DNA of 64,000 nt, taken from assembly GCA_036012905.1 (NCBI GenBank), contig DASCQF010000074.1:1-64000 (forward strand), written 5' to 3'. Both the position numbers and the translations under genes were made by a program. The notes beneath the pieces are model-generated. The model worked only from the letters and a program-made list of their open reading frames with translations, was not told the DNA's origin and searched no databases. The first letter of the stretch is position 1, and each line of letters opens with the position of its first letter. This document shows, piece after piece, positions 25,398 to 34,032 of this stretch. The DNA comes from NP936 sp002726085 (GTDB lineage: Bacteria; Acidobacteriota; Vicinamibacteria; Vicinamibacterales; UBA8438).

Positions 25398-25443
25398 GGC
25401 GAAGCCCTCCCGCTCCCTCCTGCCTCCTGTCTCCTGTCTCCTC
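25398..25443 (+). repeat. Compound repeat: GGCGAAGCCCTCC plus tandem heptamers, copy 1
   Basis: Begins GGCGAAGCCCTCC and continues into four tandem units of the CTCCTGN type. It fills the 83-base gap between the CoA-transferase and dehydrogenase genes. The hairpin part is less complete than in the copies at 38575 and 47661. Confidence 0.7.
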
Positions 25444-25453
25444 GCGCACTCCG

Positions 25454-26638
25454 TCAACCCACCGCGCCAAGACGACGCAGCTCGGCGATCTCATCCGCCG
25501 AAAAGCCGGCCTGGCTCAACACCTCGTCGGTATGCTGGCCGAGTAGTGGCGCGGGCCGGCCTGGCGTCAACGGCGTTTCGGACAATTTCAGCGGTGTGCC
25601 CAATGTCTGGATGCGACCCAGCGTCGGATGGTCCGTCTCGACGACCAGCTCCCGCGCCCGAACGTGCGCGTCCGCCATCACTTCCGCGTAGTCGTTGATC
25701 GGACCGCACGGTACGTCGTGCGTGTCGAACACGGTGAGCCAGTGTGCCCGGGAACGGCTCGCCATCACTGCTTCGATACGCCCAACCAGTGCGACCCGGT
25801 TCCGGATCCGGTGCGCGTCATCTCGATAATCCGGGTCCCCGGCCCACTCGGAATGCCCAAGCGCGTCACACAACTTGCGAAAAATCTTGTCGTTGGCCGC
25901 GCCGACCGTTACGTAGCCATCGGCGCACCGCATCGCTTGATACGGCGCGTTCATGCGATGAGCCGAACCCAGGGGTTCCGGCACGCCACGCCCGGAAAAA
26001 TACTGGGTCGCTTCCCACACCGACAGCGCGACACCTGCATCGACCAGAGACGTATCGACCAACTGGCCACGACCGGTTCGTGCCCGCGCCAGAAGCGCCG
26101 ACAGGATACCGATCACCGCGAACAGCCCCGCGCCCAAATCGGTGATGGGCACACCAACCTTCACGGGCGGTCTGCCAGCCTCACCGGTCACCGACATGAG
26201 CCCAGACACGCCCTGCGCCACCAGGTCGAAACCGCCCTTTCCCGCCGACGGGCCTGTCCTCCCGTAGCCGGAGATCGAGGCGTACACCAGTGCGGGATGC
26301 CGGCTTGCCAGCTCTTCGTAACCCAGCCCAAGGCGGCCCATGACCCCAGGCCGGTAGTTCTCGACCAGCACGTCCACCGAGCCCACGAGTCGGCGCACCG
26401 TGTCCTGACCTGCCTGCTGTTTCAGATCCACTACGACGCCGCGCTTACCGCGATTGACCGCATTGAAGCTCGGGCTGTCGGTTCCGACCGCGCCCGGCAT
26501 CCGCCTGGTAGAGTCCCCAGTGGGCGATTCGACCTTGATCACGTCAGCGCCCATGTCGCACAGTAGCATCGCGCAGAACGGCCCGGCCATCACCTGCGTC
26601 AGGTCCAGTACCCGTATGCCGTCGAGGGCGTGTGTCAT
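25454..26638 (-). CDS. Family III CoA-transferase (CaiB/BaiF)
   Basis: A 394-residue protein that starts at the typical LDGIRVLDLTQVMAGPFCAM and continues with LCDMGADVIKVESP, FNAVNRGKRGVVVDLK and VLVENYRPGVMGRLGLGY, all family hallmarks; the active-site Asp of the family falls in the region after GFDLVAQG. It moves CoA between an acyl-CoA and a free acid; the pair of acids cannot be read from the sequence. The neighbour encodes a tartrate/malate dehydrogenase, and an enoyl-CoA hydratase is divergent upstream, which suggests degradation of an organic acid. Confidence 0.93.
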   Translation of the reverse strand: MTHALDGIRVLDLTQVMAGPFCAMLLCDMGADVIKVESPTGDSTRRMPGAVGTDSPSFNAVNRGKRGVVVDLKQQAGQDTVRRLVGSVDVLVENYRPGVMGRLGLGYEELASRHPALVYASISGYGRTGPSAGKGGFDLVAQGVSGLMSVTGEAGRPPVKVGVPITDLGAGLFAVIGILSALLARARTGRGQLVDTSLVDAGVALSVWEATQYFSGRGVPEPLGSAHRMNAPYQAMRCADGYVTVGAANDKIFRKLCDALGHSEWAGDPDYRDDAHRIRNRVALVGRIEAVMASRSRAHWLTVFDTHDVPCGPINDYAEVMADAHVRARELVVETDHPTLGRIQTLGTPLKLSETPLTPGRPAPLLGQHTDEVLSQAGFSADEIAELRRLGAVG

Positions 26639-26754
26639 AAGAGGCCTCGCGGGATGCAGCGCCCTTTGGCAGGCTCAGGGCGTCCCGAACACGTCGAGGG
26701 ACGCCGGCCGCATGCAGCAGGGCGTTTACCACCGGCTGCGAGGAGAACGAAACC

Positions 26755-27540
26755 GTGTCTACGTCTCACACCATCTACACCACCGCTGGCCCGGTCGCCA
26801 CGCTCACATTCAATCGCCCCACGTCGCGGAACGCCATGACCTGGGCGATGTACGACGCGCTGCTGGACACCTGCGACGCAGTCGATGCCGACCCGGCCGT
26901 CCGTGTCCTCGTCCTGCGCGGGACCGACGACCGAGCCTTCGTCGCCGGCACCGACATCAGCCAATTTCAGGACCTCCACACTGGCGAGGACGCCCTGGCC
27001 TACGAGGCTCGGCTCGACCATGTGATCGACCGGCTCGAGCGGCTGACCAAGCCAACCATCGCGCGAATTCAAGGAGTCGCCGTCGGTGGAGGCTGTGTCA
27101 TTGCGATGGCCTGCGACCTGCGCATCTGCGGGCCGGACGCGCACTTCGGTGTGCCGGTCGCCCGCACACTCGGCAACTGCCTGTCGGCCGCCAACTGCGC
27201 TCGTCTGCTGGATCTCGTCGGCCCGGCTCGTCTGAAAGACATCCTGTTCACCGCCCGGTTGCTCGGTGCACAGGAAGCGCTCGCCGCCGGGCTGGCGACC
27301 CGGGTCGTAGACGCCGACGCCCTTGACCGGGTCGTGACCGAGACCGCCGAGACGATCGCCGCGAACGCCCCGCTCACCGTCAGGGCCACCAAAGAAATGG
27401 TGCGTCGCCTGCAGGCTCATCGACGAATCGAACCGGCCCTGGGTCACGATTTGATCATTGCCTGCTACACGAGCCAAGACTTCAAACTTGCCGTCGAGGC
27501 GTTTCTCGCCAAGCGCCCTCCGGTCTGGACCGGTCGCTGA
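26755..27540 (+). CDS. Enoyl-CoA hydratase/isomerase family protein
   Basis: A 261-residue crotonase-fold protein read from a GTG at 26755, with the ribosome site GAGGAG a few bases upstream. The oxyanion-hole stretches are FVAGTDISQF and IQGVAVGGGCVIAMACDLRI. The second glutamate position lies in the FGVPVARTLGNC stretch, where the classic hydratase glutamates are not obvious, so it may not be a simple enoyl-CoA hydratase. It is divergent from the CoA-transferase gene with about 116 bases between them. Confidence 0.88.
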   Translation: MSTSHTIYTTAGPVATLTFNRPTSRNAMTWAMYDALLDTCDAVDADPAVRVLVLRGTDDRAFVAGTDISQFQDLHTGEDALAYEARLDHVIDRLERLTKPTIARIQGVAVGGGCVIAMACDLRICGPDAHFGVPVARTLGNCLSAANCARLLDLVGPARLKDILFTARLLGAQEALAAGLATRVVDADALDRVVTETAETIAANAPLTVRATKEMVRRLQAHRRIEPALGHDLIIACYTSQDFKLAVEAFLAKRPPVWTGR

Positions 27541-27725
27541 CCGTGCCGCGCCCCCCGTCACTCGGCCGACTCGTAGGCGGCCGTCAGGTCACGCGTCGCT
27601 ACCTTTACACCAGCGTGACGTTGTCGCGTTCTTGCCGGGCCGCCAGCCCGGCGCGGTCCCGGTCTCGCAAGGGCTCTCCCAGCGCGGCGTCCAGGTCTGA
27701 CCCCAACCTCGACCTGCCCGTTCGG

Positions 27726-28196
27726 TCAGTCAGGCCCCCCCGCCTCAGACCAGTCCCGTGCCTCTAACTGCTCCACCTTGCCGAGCCGGCGACGATGGCG
27801 CTCGTCAGCCGAGAACCGGGCTCCGAGAAATGCCTCGAGCACCTCGACGGCGAGCGCGACCCCGATGATGCGAGCACCCAGCACCAGGACGTTCATGTCG
27901 TCGTGCTCAACCCCCTGATGGGCGGAGTATGTGTCGTGACAAACCGCGGCACGCACACCCGGCACCTTGTTGGCGGCCACACTCGCGCCGACACCGCTGC
28001 CGCAGATCATGACTCCCCGGTCGACCTCGCTCTGACGCACGGCAACAGCCACAGCTTCGGCGTAGTCTGGATAGTCCACCGCTTGATCGCTGTCGGCACC
28101 CACGTCGACGACCTCGTGACCACCATGACGCAGCGTCCCGATCAGCATGTCCTTCAGGTGAAATCCGGCGTGATCCGACCCGATCGCGATACGCAT
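27726..28196 (-). CDS. rpiB: Ribose-5-phosphate isomerase B
   Basis: From the ATG at 28196 the protein has 156 residues. Catalytic and phosphate residues fall at the same numbers as in E. coli RpiB: His 9 in GSDHAG, Cys 65 in CGSGVG and His 98 in GVEHDD, so the start is well supported. It interconverts ribose 5-phosphate and ribulose 5-phosphate in the pentose phosphate pathway. It is divergent from the sirtuin gene, whose promoter lies in the 111-base gap. Confidence 0.96.
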   Translation of the reverse strand: MRIAIGSDHAGFHLKDMLIGTLRHGGHEVVDVGADSDQAVDYPDYAEAVAVAVRQSEVDRGVMICGSGVGASVAANKVPGVRAAVCHDTYSAHQGVEHDDMNVLVLGARIIGVALAVEVLEAFLGARFSADERHRRRLGKVEQLEARDWSEAGGPD

Positions 28197-28295
28197 CCGT
28201 CTCTCTCCCGTTGCGGACCTCTCTCGCCATGGCCGCGGCGGGAACACATCCGCGGCGAAGGCGGATCGTACTACAGCAAGACTGGCTGCTCTCGG

Positions 28296-28301
28296 TAGAA
28301 T
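28296..28301 (+). promoter_or_regulatory. -10 element placed for a leaderless sirtuin transcript
   Basis: TAGAAT at 28296-28301 is followed by only six bases before the ATG at 28308, so transcription would start at or next to the start codon. There is no ribosome site. The same spacing is seen before kdsA at 50972. Confidence 0.5.
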
Positions 28302-28307
28302 GCACCG

Positions 28308-29066
28308 ATGTCGACGGATCTCGATCTGGCCCGGCTGGTTGAGCGTCTCGGAACACGTCCGCGAACCACTGTTCTGACCGGCGCAGGGGTCTCCGCCGCC
28401 AGCGGCGTCCCAACGTTTCGCGGCGAGCATGGGCTCTGGAAAAGCCACCATCCAGCGGAACTGGCGACACCAGAAGCCTTCGAACGAGACCCTGCACTGG
28501 TGTGGGAATGGTACGACTGGCGACGCCAGCAAATCGCCGCCTGTACGCCGAACCGCGCACACGCCGTCCTGGCCGAATGGAACCGCCGCGACCCCACCTT
28601 CACGCTGGTCACGCAAAACGTCGACGGGCTGCACGAGCTGGCCGGCACGACCGACGTCGTCCGGTTTCACGGCTCCATTTGGGAAGTGCGGTGTTGGCGC
28701 GCCTGCGCCGCGTCACCGAGCCGCTGGCGCGACGACTCGGTCCCGCTCCCATCGATCCCGCCAACCTGTCCGCACTGCGACGGGCCACTTCGGCCCGGGG
28801 TGGTATGGTTTGGCGAGGGCATCGACCCCGCCGTCATCGCGCGGAGCGAGCTAGCAACACGGTGTGAGCTATTCCTGACGATCGGCACCTCGTCGCTGGT
28901 CTATCCGGCCGCTGGACTCGTGCAGCAGGCTCGCCGACACGGCGCGTTCACCGTGGAGATCAACCCCGAAGCCACCCCGCTCTCATCCGGGATTGACCTC
29001 GTGCTGCGGGGAAAGGCCGAAGACGTGCTCGACACCCTGTGGCCACAGCTGATGCAAATCACCTGA
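28308..29066 (+). CDS. Sirtuin, NAD-dependent protein deacylase
   Basis: A 252-residue SIR2 protein. GAGVSAASGVPTFRG at 25-39 binds NAD, TQNVDGLH is at 102-109, His 121 in FHGS is the catalytic base, and cysteines 129, 133, 154 and 157 form the zinc site (the first pair is spaced CxxxC rather than CxxC). It removes acyl groups from lysines and releases nicotinamide. The nicotinamidase and nicotinate phosphoribosyltransferase genes downstream would recycle that nicotinamide. Confidence 0.95.
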   Translation: MSTDLDLARLVERLGTRPRTTVLTGAGVSAASGVPTFRGEHGLWKSHHPAELATPEAFERDPALVWEWYDWRRQQIAACTPNRAHAVLAEWNRRDPTFTLVTQNVDGLHELAGTTDVVRFHGSIWEVRCWRACAASPSRWRDDSVPLPSIPPTCPHCDGPLRPGVVWFGEGIDPAVIARSELATRCELFLTIGTSSLVYPAAGLVQQARRHGAFTVEINPEATPLSSGIDLVLRGKAEDVLDTLWPQLMQIT

Positions 29067-29078
29067 CGCCTTCTCGCA

Positions 29079-30455
29079 TCAAGACGGCTGACTGCCGCTC
29101 TCCTCCAGAGCACCGCGGCCTGAGCGCTCCGAGGCGACCTCCGTCGCCAACTGTGCAAGGGGTCGGCTCACGACAACGGGATACTCCGTGGCATCTCGGT
29201 GTCGCCGCACCCCTTCCGGCAGACCCGCCACGGCGGCCTGACACGATGCGCGAATCTCGTCGATGGGACGCGCCGGTTGCTGCCGTTTCCCGTTCCGCAC
29301 GACGCGCCTCAGTAGTGGCTCACCCTCGGTCGGCCCCGTCTCGTCGACCAGTGCAACGACGTCCCTGACCACACCGGTTCGACTGCTCACCCGCCAGACC
29401 TGCTTGGCTCCCGGATACGTCTGCTTCCCGCTACTCAGCTTCATCAGCGGAGTCATCGCGCCCTCCCGCTCGATCTCCACCAGCTTGTACACCCCGCCAA
29501 GAGCCGGCGCGTCATTCGATGTGCTCAGCGCAGTACCCACCCCGAAACCGTCGATCGGTGCGCCCGCGGACACGAGCGCCGCCACCTTGTGCTCATCCAG
29601 GTCTCCGCTGGCCAGAATCTGTGTGCCAGCGAGCCCGCCTGCATCCAGGATCCGACGCACGGCCCGGCTGAGATCGACCAGATCGCCGCTGTCGAGCCTA
29701 ACGCCTGCCGGCCTGAGCCCGGCTCCGACGATGTGTCGTGCCGCGGCGACCGAATCATAGGTATCGATCAACAAGACCGACTGCTCGCCGTAGATGGTCA
29801 TGAAACGTTCGAATGCGGTCAGCTCGTCCGTCTGCGCCATCACCCACGAGTGCGCCATCGTGCCCGACACAGGCACCCCGTAGCGATAGCCAGCCTCGAC
29901 GTTCGAAGTGGACTGGCAACCCGCCAGACACGCGGCCCGCGCCGCGCACATCGCCGCCTGCGTCCCGTGCGCGCGACGCCCGCCGAACTCGGACACGGGT
30001 CGTCCGCCGGCCGCCTGCGTTACCCGTGCCGCCTTACTCGCAATCGAGGTCTGAAACAGGATGGTCGCCAGCAGCGCCGTCTCTACCAGCTGCGCCTCAG
30101 GCAGCGGTGCCGTCACCCGCACGATCGGCTCACCGGCAAAGACCGGGGTTCCCTCTGGCACAGCCCACACGTCGCCGGTGAACCGCAGTCGGGGCAGATA
30201 GTCGTCGAAAAACTCTGGAGCGGCGCCCCGTAAAGCAGAGAGTGTCCTGACATACGCGATCTCGTCAGGTGTGCATCGCCACGTCTCGAGGTAGCAAATC
30301 GCCTGCTCGAGCCCAGCCGCCACCAGATATCCGCGTGTCGCCGGCAAGTCCCGCACAAAGAGCTCGAACGTGGCTCTGGTCTTGTCGGCCCCCATGGCGA
30401 CATATCCCGCGGCCATCGTCAGCTCGTAGAGGTCTGTGGAGAGGGCCCCTGGCAT
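29079..30455 (-). CDS. pncB: Nicotinate phosphoribosyltransferase
   Basis: A 458-residue protein beginning ALSTDLYELTMAAGYVAMG, the family opening, with EFGGRRAHGTQAA and the phosphoribosyl part containing VRLDSGDLVDLSRAVR and GFGVGTALSTSNDAPALGG. It joins nicotinate with PRPP using ATP to make nicotinate mononucleotide. It is convergent with the sirtuin gene (12 bases apart) and divergent from pncA with just 24 bases between starts, so control is probably shared through the palindrome there. Confidence 0.96.
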   Translation of the reverse strand: MPGALSTDLYELTMAAGYVAMGADKTRATFELFVRDLPATRGYLVAAGLEQAICYLETWRCTPDEIAYVRTLSALRGAAPEFFDDYLPRLRFTGDVWAVPEGTPVFAGEPIVRVTAPLPEAQLVETALLATILFQTSIASKAARVTQAAGGRPVSEFGGRRAHGTQAAMCAARAACLAGCQSTSNVEAGYRYGVPVSGTMAHSWVMAQTDELTAFERFMTIYGEQSVLLIDTYDSVAAARHIVGAGLRPAGVRLDSGDLVDLSRAVRRILDAGGLAGTQILASGDLDEHKVAALVSAGAPIDGFGVGTALSTSNDAPALGGVYKLVEIEREGAMTPLMKLSSGKQTYPGAKQVWRVSSRTGVVRDVVALVDETGPTEGEPLLRRVVRNGKRQQPARPIDEIRASCQAAVAGLPEGVRRHRDATEYPVVVSRPLAQLATEVASERSGRGALEESGSQPS

Positions 30456-30461
30456 GATCCG

Positions 30462-30478
30462 GGTGGTAATGTATCACC
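30462..30478. promoter_or_regulatory. Imperfect palindrome between pncB and pncA, candidate shared operator
   Basis: GGTGGTAATGTATCACC is symmetric at 12 of 17 positions (GGTGnTAnnnTAnCACC) and fills most of the 24-base gap between the divergent pncB and pncA starts. Both genes would be leaderless or have very short leaders. A repressor of NAD metabolism is a plausible binder, but none is encoded here. Confidence 0.4.
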
Positions 30479-30479
30479 G

Positions 30480-31106
30480 ATGATCGAGCCACCCCAGCCA
30501 CCAGCAACACCGGACGACGGCACCTCCATCGCGGTCCTCGCGGTGGATGTGCAGCGCGACTTCTGTCCGGGCGGGGCGTTGGCTGTGGCTGACGGCGACC
30601 GGGTCGTAACTGTGCTGAATCGAATCCTGGACGCTGCTCACACGCGCGGCTTTCCGGTCTACGCCACCCGGGACTGGCACCCTCCAGACTCCAGGCACTT
30701 CCTCGCAGGAGGAGGCTCCTGGCCCGTGCACTGTGTCGCCGGCTCCCAGGGCGCCCAGTTTCACCCCGACCTGCGTCTGCCGGACGGCACCCAGGTCGTC
30801 AACACGGGGACCGAGGCCGACAGCGACGGCTACTCAGCCTTCGAGGGGACTCTCGACGACGGCACCCCACTCGCCGAAGACCTGCGCCGCCGGGGCATCA
30901 CCCACATGGTGGCGGGAGGACTCGCGACCGATTACTGCGTACGACACTCGGTCCTAGACGCCATTCGCGGAGGATGGCGCGTGACGCTCGTGACCGACGC
31001 GATCGCCGCTGTGGATCTGAAGCCTGGAGATGGCGCGCACGCCCTGGAGGAGATGCGCGCAGCCGGCGCTGAGCTCCGCCAATCGACCGAGCTCGACTTA
31101 TGGTAG
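30480..31106 (+). CDS. pncA: Nicotinamidase
   Basis: A 208-residue isochorismatase-fold protein. Asp 23 in AVDVQRDFCPGGAL is the catalytic aspartate position, RDWHPPDSRHF supplies metal histidines, and the cysteine in GLATDYCVRHSVLDA is the nucleophile. It hydrolyses nicotinamide to nicotinate, which the divergent pncB product uses. The ATG at 30480 is only 24 bases from the pncB start, with no ribosome site between. Together with the sirtuin gene this makes a local nicotinamide recycling set. Confidence 0.95.
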   Translation: MIEPPQPPATPDDGTSIAVLAVDVQRDFCPGGALAVADGDRVVTVLNRILDAAHTRGFPVYATRDWHPPDSRHFLAGGGSWPVHCVAGSQGAQFHPDLRLPDGTQVVNTGTEADSDGYSAFEGTLDDGTPLAEDLRRRGITHMVAGGLATDYCVRHSVLDAIRGGWRVTLVTDAIAAVDLKPGDGAHALEEMRAAGAELRQSTELDLW

Positions 31107-31109
31107 CAA

Positions 31110-31123
31110 GGGCCTTTAGGCCC
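31110..31123. terminator. Hairpin between convergent pncA and cytochrome c genes
   Basis: GGGCC-TTTA-GGCCC lies 4 bases after the pncA stop and about 30 bases from the cytochrome c stop. It lacks a T run on either strand, so termination is uncertain. Confidence 0.4.
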
Positions 31124-31154
31124 GTCCGAACGCGCCGGGTCCCCCGCTGTCGGA

Positions 31155-33992
31155 TCAATTGCCTCTAACCGGACTGGGACCCCCGCTGAAGGTCCACAGG
31201 TAGTCGCGGACAGACCTGATCTGTGCGACCCCGTCCTGGTCGAACTGCGGGTAGAACGAGTCGGGATACTCGGTCCAGAAATTCGGCATGTTGGTGCCGG
31301 GCTGGATGTCCAGCGGCCGGATCATCCACTCGAGGACCCAGTCCGGCTGCAGCCGTTCCGGTGACATTCGCAGGTCCGGCGCCAACGTCGCGACGTCCTG
31401 ACCTTCTGGAATCGTATCCAGCACGTGGCACTGCTGACAGCGCAACAACTCGAACAGTTCCTCGCCCGTGCGGAGATCGCCCGGGTCCGGATCGGCCTCG
31501 TGCGTGCGGAATGGTCCGACGGCATCGGAGACGGCCGCGAAGTAGTCGATCGCCTCGTTCCAGTCCGCATCGTCGAGTCCGAAACTGGGCATCCTCACAT
31601 CGAGCCACGGCCGAATGGTGATCGGGTCCCGCAAGAACGCATACAGCCAATCGGGCTTCACCTTGGCGCCCTCTGGCGTCAGGAGCGGAGGTACCAGGTG
31701 CGCCTCCTCCACCAGGTCTCGGTAATCCCCGCCATCCCCTTCCATCTCGTGACACGCCACACAATTCCGGCGACGGAACAGATTGCGACCATTGATCGTC
31801 GCATCCTTCCGGGCCGAGCGCGCCACCTGCGCCACCTTCGGCTGCACATCCCGCTGGAAGCTCATGACCGCGGTCGTCAGTAGGCGGGCCTCCTCTTCAC
31901 TGAAACCGAAGTCCGGCATCCGAAGCTTCTCGAGCGGCTGCAGGATCCTGTTCCGGTCGTAGATACTCGGGTCGAGGAGCTTCTGCCCGATCCAGTCCCG
32001 CTTGGTGTGTGGGATGTCGTGCACGAAGGCGAAGTCGAATTGCGGGAGCAGCTTGCTCCCCTCCGCCGAGAGCTCCGTGCCGATCGGCTGAATGTCGTCG
32101 AACCCGGCGATCTCGTGACAGCTGTAGCACCCGTACCGACCAATCGCCCGACGTCCGAGGTCGAGCTGACGCTCCTCCGGGCTCATCCCCGCCACTTCGG
32201 CCTGCGCCTCTTCATACGGCACAACCGCGCGGATGTAGTCCAGCAACACCGCATCCACGTCCGTCGCCTGATACGTCGCCTGGGCACCCACACCGGCGCC
32301 CCCTGTCAGCCCGACCAGATACGTCGCGACGTCGCTCACCTCGCCGTCGGTCAGCCGCATGTCCGGCATGTAGGCATCGGCGCTGTAGTGCCGCGGATTC
32401 CGCACCCAATCGAACAACCACTCAAAGGTCGTCTTGCTACCAATCGCCTGGAGCGGCTGGCCAAACGTGCGTCGCGGCCCCGCCGCCTGGCGAGTCTCGC
32501 CGCCAGTGACATGACACGCCAGACACCCCACCGATTCGACGATCTGCTGCCCGTTCCCGGCGTCGCCACGACGCGGGTCCGACACCGCGAACTCGTGTTC
32601 CTCGGAATTCGCGTAGAGGTAGGCCACGACGGCATCGATTTCGACTTCGTTGCGAACGGCGTCCTCCGGCGAGTCGGTATTGGAGTTGTACCAGATACTC
32701 GGCATCCAGGTGCTGGGTTTGACGGCTCGTGGGTCGCGCAGCCAGTCGCCCACCCAGTCCCGGTCGAGCTTCGAGGCGACCTTCACCAGGTCGGGCCCAG
32801 GCTTCCGTAGATCCTCGAAACCGGCCGTCTTGTGGCAGGTATAGCAGCCGGCGCGCTCATACATGCCATAGGCGAGATTCAGATTGTCCGCCTCCGGCAC
32901 GAATACCTCACCTTTGTGGCACTTGGCGCACGATGCCTCGGTCATCCCGGTGGGCAGCATCGGGTAGTCCCAGAGATGCGACTCCTCCCAGTGATAGTCC
33001 TCTTCCCATTGCGCCATCTGCTCGTCTGTGGCCGGAGAGTGGGCCGCGTCAGCGAATGTAATTGACTGCCCCATGCCCTCGTGGCACACAGTGCAGCCCG
33101 TGGTCTCTATCGAGTGGGGCGAGCTGTTGCCGACATAGACATCCAGGTTGGGGTGCGTCCGAAACGGCTGCGGGTACTCTTCGTAGCCCACCCGGTCGAT
33201 CGCCAGATGACAGGTTTCGCACCGATCCATCTTTGGCACGCGGATGAAGTTCACGTCGTCCACGACGTTCGGCGTGATAGTCTGTCGCACCGTCAAGCTA
33301 GGCGCCAGGAAATCCAGGAGTGGCGCGTTCAGGAGATAGTCGTCGATCAGGCTCGGCTCCAGGTCCGAAATCAGGCTCTGGAGCCGCTCCGTCTCGCCAG
33401 TCAGCGTCGTCAGCTCGTCGTCGATGACGGCAACCCCCTCGCTGATCGCCGCCAGCTGCGCCCGCAGACCGTCCCGAGTCGCCGTCTGCGACTCCACCTC
33501 GAGCCCTTGCGCCAGCCACTCCTCGTACAGCGCGGCAACCTCCGCCTCCCCCGGCACCTCCGCCTCAGGGTCCTCGGCGTGGATCTCTTCGCGCCGCGTC
33601 TCGAATGTATAGCGGTCCACGTCGTAGTTCGCCTTGGTGAACTGGAAGTTCTGGGTGGCGACGAACAGCTCCCGCTCGACCTCCGCCAGCTGCGCCTCGA
33701 GCTCCTCCGTCTGCGCAGCACTCGAGGCCAGCCCCTGCTCGGCCGTAGCCCGTTGGGACGTCAACTCCGCCACCCGCGCCTGGTCGACATCCCCCTGGGC
33801 GGCCGCCAGACCGGCGCGCGTCACTTCCATCTCGAGCTGCGTGAACTGCCGCTGGTAGTTCTTCCACTCCCGATCGTAGTCGTCCCAGATCATCCAGACC
33901 GTCGTGAACAGCACGAACAGGCTGGACACGGCGAAGACCACGTTCAGGAAATCGATGTTGTAGGCGTGTCCGACTGCCCTCTTGTCTGCCAT
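31155..33992 (-). CDS. Membrane-anchored octahaem cytochrome c of the quinol oxidoreductase
   Basis: A 945-residue protein. One transmembrane helix (about 15-37) is followed by a long coiled coil (about 40-215). Eight CxxCH haem sites then follow: 258-262, 300-304, 355-359, 383-387, 490-494, 622-626, 744-748 and 852-856. Several later segments look like mono-haem cytochrome c domains with methionine ligands in MPDMRL, RMPDFGF and MPSFGL. It is the last gene of the operon with the Rieske and b6-type subunits, so it should take electrons from the Rieske protein and pass them to a terminal oxidase or reductase. The coiled coil is unusual for such a subunit. Confidence 0.92.
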   Translation of the reverse strand: MADKRAVGHAYNIDFLNVVFAVSSLFVLFTTVWMIWDDYDREWKNYQRQFTQLEMEVTRAGLAAAQGDVDQARVAELTSQRATAEQGLASSAAQTEELEAQLAEVERELFVATQNFQFTKANYDVDRYTFETRREEIHAEDPEAEVPGEAEVAALYEEWLAQGLEVESQTATRDGLRAQLAAISEGVAVIDDELTTLTGETERLQSLISDLEPSLIDDYLLNAPLLDFLAPSLTVRQTITPNVVDDVNFIRVPKMDRCETCHLAIDRVGYEEYPQPFRTHPNLDVYVGNSSPHSIETTGCTVCHEGMGQSITFADAAHSPATDEQMAQWEEDYHWEESHLWDYPMLPTGMTEASCAKCHKGEVFVPEADNLNLAYGMYERAGCYTCHKTAGFEDLRKPGPDLVKVASKLDRDWVGDWLRDPRAVKPSTWMPSIWYNSNTDSPEDAVRNEVEIDAVVAYLYANSEEHEFAVSDPRRGDAGNGQQIVESVGCLACHVTGGETRQAAGPRRTFGQPLQAIGSKTTFEWLFDWVRNPRHYSADAYMPDMRLTDGEVSDVATYLVGLTGGAGVGAQATYQATDVDAVLLDYIRAVVPYEEAQAEVAGMSPEERQLDLGRRAIGRYGCYSCHEIAGFDDIQPIGTELSAEGSKLLPQFDFAFVHDIPHTKRDWIGQKLLDPSIYDRNRILQPLEKLRMPDFGFSEEEARLLTTAVMSFQRDVQPKVAQVARSARKDATINGRNLFRRRNCVACHEMEGDGGDYRDLVEEAHLVPPLLTPEGAKVKPDWLYAFLRDPITIRPWLDVRMPSFGLDDADWNEAIDYFAAVSDAVGPFRTHEADPDPGDLRTGEELFELLRCQQCHVLDTIPEGQDVATLAPDLRMSPERLQPDWVLEWMIRPLDIQPGTNMPNFWTEYPDSFYPQFDQDGVAQIRSVRDYLWTFSGGPSPVRGN

Positions 33993-34032
33993 GGCGCGAG
34001 ATCTCGCCGTCCCAGCGGGGACGTCCTCGGGG

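Noticed and set aside
25398..25443. Tandem heptamers as a possible CRISPR array
   Set aside because: Units are 7 bases and directly adjacent, without spacers, and no cas genes are present.
27605..27740. Short minus-strand frame ending LAARQERDNVTLV after rpiB
   Set aside because: It looks protein-like but has no good start or ribosome site and no recognisable family; evidence is too thin to call a gene.
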